NCBI RefSeq assembly: GCF_000502835.1
Contig: NZ_AYVL01000003.1
Coordinates: 139,837 to 203,836 of the forward strand
Direction: 5' to 3'
Source of the DNA: Mesorhizobium sp. LSJC280B00
Lineage (GTDB): Bacteria; Pseudomonadota; Alphaproteobacteria; Rhizobiales; Rhizobiaceae
DNA length: 64,000 bases
The notes below the pieces were generated by a model that saw nothing but the letters and a program-made list of their open reading frames with translations, searched no databases and had not been told where the DNA came from. Numbering within the stretch: position 1 is the stretch's first letter; each line of letters opens with the position of its first letter. The translations under genes and the position numbers were made by a program. Below are positions 9,261 to 17,658 of the stretch, one piece after another.

Positions 9261-11066
9261 ATGATTACAAAGAAACGAGTGTCAACGGCCCCAGCATATC
9301 CGCTGATCAAGCGTCTGATTGGCGAAAATCTGCCGCCGCACAAGATGCTGTATGTGACAGGTTTGCTGTGCTCGATCGCCGCTGCTGCGGCGACCGGCGC
9401 GGCGGCCTGGATCATGAAAGTCATGATCAACACCATCTATGTCGAGCGAGACGCCGCCGCTGTATCGGGTATCAGCGCCGTCATCATCGGCATTTTCTTG
9501 GTCAAGGGCATAGCTGCCTACTGCCAGACCATCACGACGGGAAAGATTCGCCGGGCTATCGTTTCGGACCTGCAAAACCGGCAATTTTCCCGAATGGTGT
9601 ATTTCGACATCAGCCGTTTCGCGAACCAGCATCCGGCAAAATTCATCTCCAAAATCATGTTCAACGCGCGCGCCGGGGCGACCGTTATTCTCACCCTCAC
9701 GAGCAGCGCCGTCTCTGATCTGCTGACCCTGATTGCCTTGGCCAGCGTCATGGTCAAGCAGGACCCGGTGATGTCGCTGATATCCGTGGCGGTTCTGCCG
9801 ATGCTGTTCCTGTCAGTCGGCGCGATAACAAGGAAGCTCAAGGCGCTGGCGAGGGGCGAGACGGAATTGGCGGCACAAGTCCAGTCGATCGGCACGGAAG
9901 CCGTCGAAGGCATCCGCACCATCAAGTCCTTCCAGCTCGAGGACAAGGCCGTTGCCAGCTTTGCAAAGGCCGTCCGCAAGATGGAAAGACGTGGCATCCA
10001 GATCAACCGGACGTCAGCATTGATGAGCCCATTGATGGAGACCGGCGGCGGCGTGATCATCGGGCTTTTCGTTATGTACGCCAGCTGGCAGACCCTCGGC
10101 AACGGCAAGACGCCCGGCGAATTCATGGCCTTCATTACCGCGTTCCTGCTTGCCTATGAGCCTGCCAAGCGGTTGGCCCGGGTCAATGTCGACATCCAGA
10201 AGCAAATGGTCGCCGTCGAGCAGATGTATGATTTGATCGACACGCCCGAGCAACGGCGACTCGCGATTGCGGGCGAGCGTCTGACCGACGTCGATGGTGG
10301 TATCCGCTTTGAAGATGTGGCCTTTTCCTATGACGGCAACAGCCCCGCGCTCGAGGGTGTTTCCTTCGACGTGCGACCTCGTGAGAAGCTGGCGATCGTC
10401 GGCCGCTCCGGCGCCGGCAAGACCACCATCGTCAATCTGATCCTGCGCCTGATGGAGCCGGACAAGGGCAGGATCCTGATCGACGGAAAGGACATTTCGA
10501 AGATCAGCCTGGCCGACGTTCGCGATAACATCGCACTGGTATCCCAGGACGTCTTCCTGTTCGAAGGCTCGATCCGCGACAACATTCGCGACGGCCGCCC
10601 GAATGCCACGGATCAGGAAATCGAGTCTGCTGCGAACCTCGCCCGGGTCACCAGCTTTGCTTCGGCGCTCGAAAACGGGCTCGACACGCTTGTCGGGCCA
10701 AGCGGCACCAACCTGTCCGGCGGCCAGAAACAACGCGTTGCCATCGCGCGCGCCCTGCTCAAGAATGCTGCGGTAATCGTCTATGACGAAGCGACATCCG
10801 CGCTTGACGGTGAAAACGAACGGGCGGTTATGGAGGCAGCCTTCGACAACACATTTCAGCGCACGGTGATCTGCATTGCGCACAGGCTGTCTACAATCAA
10901 GGCGGCCGATCGTATTCTCGTGTTTGACGCCGGACAGCTTGTCGATGCTGGAACGCATGACCAGCTTGCCAAGCACAGCGAGATCTATCGTTCGATATTC
11001 CACCTGGAGACGCCCGATCCGATGGTCGAAAGCGGCAAAAAGCTGCGGCAGAGCGTATTGCGCTGA
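9261..11066 (+). CDS. MsbA-like ABC exporter (fused membrane and ATPase domains)
   Basis: A 601-aa half-transporter of the lipid/glycan exporter type. About residues 30-310 hold six membrane helices. The ATPase follows, with Walker A GRSGAGKTT at 381-389, signature LSGGQ at 485-489, Walker B VIVYDE at 505-510 and the H-loop AHRLST. It would work as a homodimer in the inner membrane, flipping a lipid-linked or glycan substrate. The start at ATG 9261 suits family length; an in-frame GTG at 9192 would add 23 residues. It lies 6 nt before the first GT9-like gene, so is probably co-transcribed with the triplet and may export what they make. Confidence 0.92.
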   Translation: MITKKRVSTAPAYPLIKRLIGENLPPHKMLYVTGLLCSIAAAAATGAAAWIMKVMINTIYVERDAAAVSGISAVIIGIFLVKGIAAYCQTITTGKIRRAIVSDLQNRQFSRMVYFDISRFANQHPAKFISKIMFNARAGATVILTLTSSAVSDLLTLIALASVMVKQDPVMSLISVAVLPMLFLSVGAITRKLKALARGETELAAQVQSIGTEAVEGIRTIKSFQLEDKAVASFAKAVRKMERRGIQINRTSALMSPLMETGGGVIIGLFVMYASWQTLGNGKTPGEFMAFITAFLLAYEPAKRLARVNVDIQKQMVAVEQMYDLIDTPEQRRLAIAGERLTDVDGGIRFEDVAFSYDGNSPALEGVSFDVRPREKLAIVGRSGAGKTTIVNLILRLMEPDKGRILIDGKDISKISLADVRDNIALVSQDVFLFEGSIRDNIRDGRPNATDQEIESAANLARVTSFASALENGLDTLVGPSGTNLSGGQKQRVAIARALLKNAAVIVYDEATSALDGENERAVMEAAFDNTFQRTVICIAHRLSTIKAADRILVFDAGQLVDAGTHDQLAKHSEIYRSIFHLETPDPMVESGKKLRQSVLR

Positions 11067-11072
11067 CGGCCG

Positions 11073-12254
11073 ATGACCAGCTTTTATCACGGTTCCTATG
11101 TCCGGTATGTGATTGGTGGACTGGGCCTTCAGGTGCGCCGGTACAAAAAGGCGGTGCGCAGGTTGTTTTCCGGTCCCAAGCAGCCTCGTTCCATTCTTGA
11201 GCTGCAGGCCAAGGTTGAGGCCCTGATCGTGCGCAGGGACTGGAAAGGCCTTGAAGCAGGTACCAATGAGATGGCTGTCACGGCCGATCATAATCGCGAC
11301 CCGGAGCTGATGCAGAAGGCGGGCCAGGCGTTCGAACGCCTTGGCAACTTTGCGCGGGCAGCTGAGCTTCGGCTTTCCGCTCGCCGGCTGCGGAAAGGGA
11401 AGAGCGCCAACGAGTGGACCGGCGAGAATCTCGGATCGGATACACTGCTGATCGATCTTGTGGAGGATGACCCGCGCAGCCTTGGCCGGGTTATCCGCCA
11501 CGCGCGACTGGCCGGCGCTGCCGCTGCCTATGCCCAAAGCGCAACAATTCGGGTCGAGCCGCGCCTGGTATCAATTCTGCAGCGAACGTTCCCGAAGGCG
11601 ACCGTGGTCCCGGCGCAGCGGGATGTGGTCGGCGACAAACACGCGACTTTCGAAGATCTCGCCTGGGTGTTCGGACGCGACGCCGAAAAGCTTGCTGCCG
11701 ACTTCGTACCGCTGCGGGCAGATCCTGAACTCGTCGAGGCATTCCGCAAGCGCTATCGCTCGATGACGGATCTGCCGCTGGTCGGTCTCTCCTGGGGCAG
11801 CAAGTCCCACACCAAGGACGTGCCTGATTTTCCTGAATGGGCACGGTTCATCGCCCAGACACAAGCGACATTCGTTTCGCTCCAGTACGGACAGATCAAG
11901 CCGGCGTTGCGGCGCCTTCGCAACGGCAACGACGCGCGTCTGATCTTTGACGACAGCGTCGACCAAATGGTCGACATGGACCGTTTCGCCGCACAGGTCG
12001 CCGCACTCGATGCTGTCGTGACGATCAGCAATACGGCGGCCCATCTTGCCGGAGCCATTGGCGTGCCGACTGTTTTCCTCATCGACGATAATTTTCAGAC
12101 GGCATGGCCGGTGACCGGCGACCGGACACCCTGGTATCCGAAGGGCATTGTCATTCGCAAGGAGGGACGCCCTTGGTCGCTGGTGCTCGACGAGGCCGGC
12201 CGGCGGCTCTCGTCGATCCTGACGACGCTTTCCGACGCTCCCCGAGGACGATAG
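11073..12254 (+). CDS. GT9-like glycosyltransferase paralogue 1 of 3
   Basis: A 393-aa protein. The N-terminal third is helical and resembles TPR-type repeats (about 40-110). The C-terminal part resembles the nucleotide-sugar-binding half of family GT9/heptosyltransferase-like proteins: WGSKSHTKDVP (241-251), SLQYG (269-273), DQMVDMDRFAAQ (297-308) and TISNTAAHLAGAIGVPT (317-333), a combination known from TPR-containing glycosyltransferases. The start ATG follows the ABC exporter stop by 6 nt. Two similar genes follow in tandem. Probably cytoplasmic and active on a surface-glycan intermediate; donor unknown. Confidence 0.75.
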   Translation: MTSFYHGSYVRYVIGGLGLQVRRYKKAVRRLFSGPKQPRSILELQAKVEALIVRRDWKGLEAGTNEMAVTADHNRDPELMQKAGQAFERLGNFARAAELRLSARRLRKGKSANEWTGENLGSDTLLIDLVEDDPRSLGRVIRHARLAGAAAAYAQSATIRVEPRLVSILQRTFPKATVVPAQRDVVGDKHATFEDLAWVFGRDAEKLAADFVPLRADPELVEAFRKRYRSMTDLPLVGLSWGSKSHTKDVPDFPEWARFIAQTQATFVSLQYGQIKPALRRLRNGNDARLIFDDSVDQMVDMDRFAAQVAALDAVVTISNTAAHLAGAIGVPTVFLIDDNFQTAWPVTGDRTPWYPKGIVIRKEGRPWSLVLDEAGRRLSSILTTLSDAPRGR

Positions 12255-12263
12255 AACATCGCC

Positions 12264-13448
12264 GTGCAGAACAGACGAACCATCCTTCAGAAGGCAAAAA
12301 CCGCCGATCTGCGCCCGCAAGGCGCCGTCGGCAAGCGGCTGCAGAAGGTTCTCGAGCGGGCAAAGGAACTTCTTAGACGTCCCTCGCGCCACGCCGACGA
12401 AAGCGCCGAAAGGCATATGAGGCTGATGGAGGAAAGCGTGCAGCGTGGTGACTGGCAAACTGCTCGCGACCATGCACTGGCGCTTGGCGCGCTTGGTGAG
12501 CAGCTTGGCGATATCGGCCTGATCAAGAAAGCGGGGCGCGGACTGAGGCGTCTCGACGGAGGAAATCGCATCTGGCAGTTGATGGCGGCGAGCAAGCAGC
12601 GCGGCAGACCCGATTGGGACGGCAGTGATCTTGCGGGTCGCACGCTTCTCGTCGATCGTCGCGAAGGCGACCTGGCGATCTTTTTCCAGTTCGCGTCTTT
12701 GCTTGGTCCAGCAGCTGCGGCTGCCGGTCGATGCATCGTCTTCGTCGAGCCGCGACTGGCACCGCTTTATCGCAGAACATATCCTGCGCTCGATGTCAGG
12801 ATTGAAGGGGAAGAGGACATGGCGGCGGTGGACGCCGATGTCGTTGCCGGTTTCGAGACACTCGCAAAGCATTTCTGGCCGGACGACCCGGCGGCACGCG
12901 CGCCCTTCGTTCCGCTGGAGCCGGACCGGCGACTGGTTGCCGAGCTGCGCGGCACCTATCTCGATGGCGGCCCAGGTCCCCTGATCGGATTTGCTTGGGG
13001 AAGCCTCAACAAGAGCAAGGATCTGCCGGCCCTGGACGATTGGCGGACGCTGTTCAGCAGTCTGCCGGGGCGCCTCGTCAGCTTGCAATATGGCGATGTC
13101 GGGCCGGCCCTCTCCGAGTTCGAGCGCCACGCGCCGGGGCGCATCATCCATGACGCTTCCGTCGATCAGTTGACGGACATGGACCGCTTTGCCGCCCAAA
13201 TTGCGGCGCTCGACGCGGTGGTGACGATCAGCAATACCGGCGCCAACCTGGCCGGAGCGCTCGGCGTGCCGACGATTGTCATACTCGACGACGGGTTTCG
13301 ACTGTCCTGGCCTGCCTTCGGCGAGACCGTCGCCGCATATCCGAGCGTTCGACTGGCCCGAAAAGGCGGCCGAGCCTGGGCGTCGGCAGTGCAGGAAGCA
13401 GGCGGACGGGTCATGCAAATCATCAGCGGAGCTGGCGATGGAAGGTAG
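12264..13448 (+). CDS. GT9-like glycosyltransferase paralogue 2 of 3
   Basis: A 394-aa paralogue of the preceding gene with the same architecture: helical N-terminal part, then WGSLNKSKDLP, SLQYG, DQLTDMDRFAAQ and TISNTGANLAGALGVPT. In the last motif the His found in the other two copies is replaced by Asn, which could change activity. The start is GTG at 12264, 9 nt after the first paralogue's stop. Its 3' end overlaps the third paralogue by 11 nt, indicating translational coupling. Substrate unknown. Confidence 0.73.
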   Translation: MQNRRTILQKAKTADLRPQGAVGKRLQKVLERAKELLRRPSRHADESAERHMRLMEESVQRGDWQTARDHALALGALGEQLGDIGLIKKAGRGLRRLDGGNRIWQLMAASKQRGRPDWDGSDLAGRTLLVDRREGDLAIFFQFASLLGPAAAAAGRCIVFVEPRLAPLYRRTYPALDVRIEGEEDMAAVDADVVAGFETLAKHFWPDDPAARAPFVPLEPDRRLVAELRGTYLDGGPGPLIGFAWGSLNKSKDLPALDDWRTLFSSLPGRLVSLQYGDVGPALSEFERHAPGRIIHDASVDQLTDMDRFAAQIAALDAVVTISNTGANLAGALGVPTIVILDDGFRLSWPAFGETVAAYPSVRLARKGGRAWASAVQEAGGRVMQIISGAGDGR

Positions 13449-14616
13449 CCTACTTCTCGGCCGGTTGCGCCGCGCTGTCGCGCTTGCAGGCTACAAATAC
13501 AAGGTCTGGTTCCGACGTCACCGCCGACAGCTCTTCCTTCGCTGGCGCGACGGCGACATTGCCGATCAGATGGCGGATTATCGGCGAAGCGTCGAGTCCC
13601 GCGATTGGCCGGCGGCCCTGCCGAAAGCCATGGCTCTTGGATCCATTGCGAAGTCGAGGGGCGAGGTCCACCTGATCGACGAGCTCAGCAAGGCGCTGAT
13701 GCGGATGGGCGCTTATGGCGCAGCCGCCGAACTCAGGATCGCCCGACGCCACATCGTCAACGGCCGCGTCGATGGCGAGTGGCTGGGCCAGGATATTTCT
13801 GGCCAGACACTGCTGATTGATCTGATGGAAACCGAAAAGCAGGGTCTGGCCACCGCGATCCATCATGCGAGTTCCGTCGGCTGTGCCCTGGCGCGCGCCG
13901 CCCGCTCGATCGTGCTGGTCGAGCGCCGCCTGGTACCGCTCTTTCAGCGCACTTTTCCGACCGCCGATGTGCGGCCGGTCGGCGCTGGCGGCAAGGCCAC
14001 CTATGCCGAGGCGCAGGCCTTCGCCGGCGTCCAGCATCTGACAGCCGTTTTCGAAACCGACGAGGCGACGATCCGCGAGCATTTCGTGCCCCTTAAGCCG
14101 GATCCGGCCCGGGTCGCTGAACTTCGCGCCCGCTACCGGAAGGAAGGACGGCCGTTGGTCGGTATCGCATGGGGCAGCTCCAATCCCGGCAAAGACCTGC
14201 CGCCGCTTGCCGCCTGGCGAAACCTGATCGGCCGACCGGACCTCCGGTTCGTCTCGCTGCAGTACGGCCAGATCGAGACCGATCTGAAGATCCTGACCGA
14301 CGGTGAGCCGGAGCGCATTCTTCATGACAGATCGGTCGATCAGCTCGTCGACATGGATCTTTTCGCCGCGCAGGTTGCCGCGATGGACGCCGTGGTGACC
14401 ATCAGCAATACCGGAGCGCATCTGGCCGGCGCGCTCGGCATCCCCTCGGTTTTCATTCTGGGCGACGGCTTCAAGCGCTCCTGGCCGGTCGAGGGCGACC
14501 GCACGCCCTACTATCCATCGGCCGTGCTGGTCTCGAAACGGGAACGCCCCTGGTCCGTGGTGATGGGCGAGGCCGAGTCCATTCTGGCGCCATGGCTCAC
14601 AAAAGTGAGTGGCTAA
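13438..14616 (+). CDS. GT9-like glycosyltransferase paralogue 3 of 3
   Basis: A 392-aa third copy, with WGSSNPGKDLP, SLQYG, DQLVDMDLFAAQ and TISNTGAHLAGALGIPS in the C-terminal half. The ATG at 13438 lies within the end of the previous gene and has GGAG upstream. An upstream in-frame extension to 13276 would overlap that gene further and is not favoured. The three similar lengths and shared motifs point to tandem duplication followed by divergence, perhaps giving three linkage-specific enzymes. Confidence 0.75.
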   Translation: MEGSLLLGRLRRAVALAGYKYKVWFRRHRRQLFLRWRDGDIADQMADYRRSVESRDWPAALPKAMALGSIAKSRGEVHLIDELSKALMRMGAYGAAAELRIARRHIVNGRVDGEWLGQDISGQTLLIDLMETEKQGLATAIHHASSVGCALARAARSIVLVERRLVPLFQRTFPTADVRPVGAGGKATYAEAQAFAGVQHLTAVFETDEATIREHFVPLKPDPARVAELRARYRKEGRPLVGIAWGSSNPGKDLPPLAAWRNLIGRPDLRFVSLQYGQIETDLKILTDGEPERILHDRSVDQLVDMDLFAAQVAAMDAVVTISNTGAHLAGALGIPSVFILGDGFKRSWPVEGDRTPYYPSAVLVSKRERPWSVVMGEAESILAPWLTKVSG

Positions 14617-14917
14617 TGCATGTCGTCCAAAAGCGCGTCACTGAATACGCTTCGACGCGATGCGCATTAAGGAGTTCGGCCGACGGACCGCGGAATGGAG
14701 CGCCCGTGTCGAACAGTCGTCGCAACAGGCCAAAAAACATAAGGCATTCCGAACCGGGATATAGTAAAGGCCAATTCGCCCCGCAGAGGATCGCAATTCT
14801 TGCTGGCATTTCTGCCTTGTGTTCGAATTAGCCGTAGGCTTAGGCGCCCAGTAATGGGGTTGGTCTGGCCGGCAGCGGTTCGGGCGCCAGCTCTGATAAT
14901 CTAAAGGAGGTCTCTCC
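14617..14917. other. 301-nt intergenic region before the sulfotransferase genes
   Basis: No credible gene. The stretch at 14615-14635 (AATGCATGTCGTCC and following) resembles one arm of a palindromic intergenic repeat I recall from rhizobial genomes, but a clear opposite arm is not seen. From about 14640 onward base composition falls towards that of the lower-GC sulfotransferase gene. A strong ribosome binding site AAAGGAGG lies at 14903-14910. Confidence 0.4.
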
Positions 14918-15712
14918 ATGTCCTTTCTAAACATGTCCTTTCTAAAATTTTTCCAGGCCAAAGCGCCGCCTCTTCCTCTTATCGTATCCTTTCCAAAATC
15001 GGGGCGCACGTGGCTACGTGTCATGCTGGACGATCTCGGAGTTGAAGTTCAATACATTCACGACGGAACCGACCACAAGTTACTTCGACCGATATCGGGC
15101 CTCAAGGAGAATAAATCTCGATACAAGAAGAGAAGAACAATAATGCTTGTTCGCGATCCAAGAGATACGGTGGTCTCAGGGTACTTTCAGGTTCAGAAGC
15201 GCCACATGCTTCCAGCGGGATCGTTCAGCGATTTTATCAGAAGCGACAATCATGGGATTGAAAAGATCATCAGATTTAATCTGCATTGGTTCGCGGCCAT
15301 GCCCCGGATGCGCGAAATCCGGTATCTTCAATATGAAGATATGCATCGGGATACGGCTGGTGTCCTTCGCGCCATCCTTGGATTCCTGAACCAGCAGGCT
15401 GACGATCGGACGCTTGTCGAGGTGGCGAACAACCGAACGTTCGACAAGATGAAAGTGAGTGAATCGACCGGTGATCTGTCCGATCGATACGGCAAGATAT
15501 TACAGCCGCGCGATGCGAATGATCCCGAAAGCTTCAAGGTGCGCAAGGGCAAGATAGGCGGTTACGGCGAATATCTTTCCGAGGACGACGTGGCCTATTG
15601 TGACGAGCAGTTGGCTAAGTTCGAATATTGGGAGAAGCTGGACAAGGTTTTTAGCACGAACGGCTTGTGCTACGCTCGCGTCGATAACCGCGTCCGGGTC
15701 GCCTTGGGTTAG
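14918..15712 (+). CDS. sulfotransferase domain protein (PAPS-dependent)
   Basis: A 264-aa cytosolic-type sulfotransferase homologue. The 5'-phosphosulfate loop SFPKSGRTW is at 24-32 and the 3'-phosphate-binding segment VRDPRDTVVSGYF at 78-90. The family moves sulfate from PAPS to a hydroxyl or amine; here a glycan or lipid acceptor is likely from context. AAAGGAGG lies 7 nt before the ATG. The first 30 nt contain a near-perfect 14-15-nt duplication including the start codon (MSFLN-MSFLK), so a second start lies at 14933. GC is nearer 50%, clearly below its neighbours, suggesting separate acquisition. Confidence 0.87.
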   Translation: MSFLNMSFLKFFQAKAPPLPLIVSFPKSGRTWLRVMLDDLGVEVQYIHDGTDHKLLRPISGLKENKSRYKKRRTIMLVRDPRDTVVSGYFQVQKRHMLPAGSFSDFIRSDNHGIEKIIRFNLHWFAAMPRMREIRYLQYEDMHRDTAGVLRAILGFLNQQADDRTLVEVANNRTFDKMKVSESTGDLSDRYGKILQPRDANDPESFKVRKGKIGGYGEYLSEDDVAYCDEQLAKFEYWEKLDKVFSTNGLCYARVDNRVRVALG

Positions 15713-15726
15713 GGAGCATTGCCGAC

Positions 15727-16422
15727 ATGGTGATGCGGACCGGATTCATTTGCGGCTGCGGCCATAGCGGGACGACGTTGATTGCGACGATCCTTGCGTC
15801 GCATCCCAACGTCTACCTGCCGCTCCAGGAAACCAACATTTTCTTCAAGTGGACGCCACTGGCCATGTTCCGCTTCTGGAAACTGAAGCGGGCGGCGCTC
15901 GATGCTGGAAAGAACGTGCTGCTTGAAAAGACACCGCGGCATATCCGCCGTGTCGCCCGCATTCGCCGGCTCGTGCCCGGCGCGCGTTTCGTCATGCCGG
16001 TGCGAGATGGGCGCGACGTCGTAGCGTCCCTGATCAAACGACTTGGCGACCCAACGGAGGCTCTCGACCGCTGGATCAACGACAATGCGCTGGTTCTTGC
16101 GGAACGGGGAAAGCCGGATGTGCTGATCTATCGCTATGAGGACCTGGTCGAGAATCCGGCCAAAGTCGTCGAGCAGATATGCGGCTTTCTCGATGTAACC
16201 TTCAGCCCGGATCTCCTCGACTATCACAAGAACCCGCAGCAGTGGTTCAAGCCGACCGACGCCAGCGGCGAGACGCCGCATGCGGTGCTCCGGAACCAAC
16301 AGGTCAATCAGCCGATCTATGACGGGAGCGGAAGATGGCGCTCCGAACTTGGAAACGCCGAGCTACAGGACCTGGTCCAAGGACGAGGTGCCCAGCTTAT
16401 GAAAGCATTCGGTTATGCATGA
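15727..16422 (+). CDS. sulfotransferase family protein
   Basis: A 231-aa protein of the bacterial sulfotransferase_3 type. The phosphosulfate-binding loop GCGHSGTTL is at 10-18, and the 3'-phosphate segment is FVMPVRDGRDVVASL at about 85-99. It differs in sequence from the preceding sulfotransferase, so the two are not a recent duplication. The stop of the first is 14 nt upstream and GGAG precedes the ATG, suggesting co-transcription. The acceptor is probably a surface glycan. PAPS-making genes are not in the window. Confidence 0.85.
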   Translation: MVMRTGFICGCGHSGTTLIATILASHPNVYLPLQETNIFFKWTPLAMFRFWKLKRAALDAGKNVLLEKTPRHIRRVARIRRLVPGARFVMPVRDGRDVVASLIKRLGDPTEALDRWINDNALVLAERGKPDVLIYRYEDLVENPAKVVEQICGFLDVTFSPDLLDYHKNPQQWFKPTDASGETPHAVLRNQQVNQPIYDGSGRWRSELGNAELQDLVQGRGAQLMKAFGYA

Positions 16423-16452
16423 TGTCGGTTCGGCATCTGCTTGAAATGCCGT

Positions 16453-17451
16453 CTACCAATCAATTTTGTCGATCAAACCCGTTTTGAACAGGCTGTGAGC
16501 TCCTTCGTACAGCATTGACTGTTCGCTCATCGCGCTGAGAGCGGCTTTACCGCTCGATACCTCATGATACTGGCGATATTTGGAAGCGCCGTTCCAATAC
16601 TGACCTTCCGCCACCGCGACCTGCGCCTTGTCGTTGAAATCGGCGAAGAACTTGAAATGAAGCAGGCCAGCCAATCCCTTTATATAGTTTCGCCAGTAGG
16701 GCAGCGGTGAGTGAATCGACGTAAAAATCGTCTGGCGATCAACATATATCAGAGGAAACTTGGTCAACTTGTGCTGCCTGGCGAAAAGCCGGGTTCTCGG
16801 GCCGCCTGTGATCTTGAGATGCCGGGGGCTCCTCGTCACCTCATAGCCGCTGCCGTCGAAATGGTCCGCAACTTGCCATGGCGGCACGATGGGATCGAAG
16901 GGTACGTCCCAGATGTTTCCGCTCGGATACATGTCGATCATCGGCGCCAGCAGGCGTGTCATTCCGCGCCGCTTGAGCCAGTCGGCCATCGCACCGAGCG
17001 GATGCTGATCCATACCGTCATAGACAAGATATTCGTCCGCATCCACGGTCAGATACCAGCGAGGCTGACCATAGATCTGCACAATCCGCTGACGCCAAAG
17101 GTTTCCCAGGTCCGACTGCGAATAGGTGATCGGCGAGCTGAATAGATCGACATCTGGCTGCTCGGCCAGAAGCTCAGCTGTTCCGTCTGTCGAGCGGTCA
17201 TCGAGGACGGCGAATCTGGTGACGCCGAGTTCGCGATAGTGCTTCAGGAACGGGCGTAGCCTGTCCGCCTCGTTGCGGATGACGAGGATCAAAGGCAGGT
17301 CATTCGCTTTAAGGGGCGTTATCGGCCGCAGCGATGACACTTCTGCCCGTCTTCCGAAGGTGTGTCTCAGCCGATATATGGCGGTGTCGGTAATCGTCCG
17401 GCGGACAATGGCGGGCCAGGTTGCTTTGCTCAAGCCATCGATTCCCCTCAT
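16453..17451 (-). CDS. glycosyltransferase family 2-type protein (Glyco_tranf_2_4)
   Basis: A 332-aa GT-A glycosyltransferase: LILVIRNEADRLRPFLKHY at about 54-72, DDRSTDGT at 84-91 and the metal-binding VDADEYLVYDG at 136-146. The family is typical of capsule, LPS or exopolysaccharide loci. The start at 17451 is chosen where homology-like sequence begins; the frame stays open far upstream only because it runs antisense to the next gene. No strong ribosome binding site is seen. It converges on the second sulfotransferase gene, 30 nt between stops. Confidence 0.85.
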   Translation of the reverse strand: MRGIDGLSKATWPAIVRRTITDTAIYRLRHTFGRRAEVSSLRPITPLKANDLPLILVIRNEADRLRPFLKHYRELGVTRFAVLDDRSTDGTAELLAEQPDVDLFSSPITYSQSDLGNLWRQRIVQIYGQPRWYLTVDADEYLVYDGMDQHPLGAMADWLKRRGMTRLLAPMIDMYPSGNIWDVPFDPIVPPWQVADHFDGSGYEVTRSPRHLKITGGPRTRLFARQHKLTKFPLIYVDRQTIFTSIHSPLPYWRNYIKGLAGLLHFKFFADFNDKAQVAVAEGQYWNGASKYRQYHEVSSGKAALSAMSEQSMLYEGAHSLFKTGLIDKIDW

Positions 17452-17658
17452 GGCGGTCACCGCCCGGCTGGAGCTGGCGCTGATCCGCTGTTTGCAGTTA
17501 ATTTCTACATGCAGCACCGTTAGGCAAATCGCAAGCAGTTGCGGACAATGGACACAGGCCTGTTCTGAGTTCCGGCGGGTGAGCTTTCCAAGTGTTGCCG
17601 ATGCGAGCTGGCCTCTATAGACATCGTCAGATGGCAACAAGGCCGGAGCCCAGACCCC

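Noticed and set aside
11571-13418. Minus-strand open frame of 615 codons opposite the GT9-like genes
   Set aside because: Rich in Arg, His and Asp with no domain pattern. It is the antisense of two real genes in GC-rich DNA.
16423-16452. Terminator hairpin between the convergent sulfotransferase and glycosyltransferase genes
   Set aside because: GATGTCGGTTCGGCATC can fold with one G-T pair, but the stem is short and there is no T-run.
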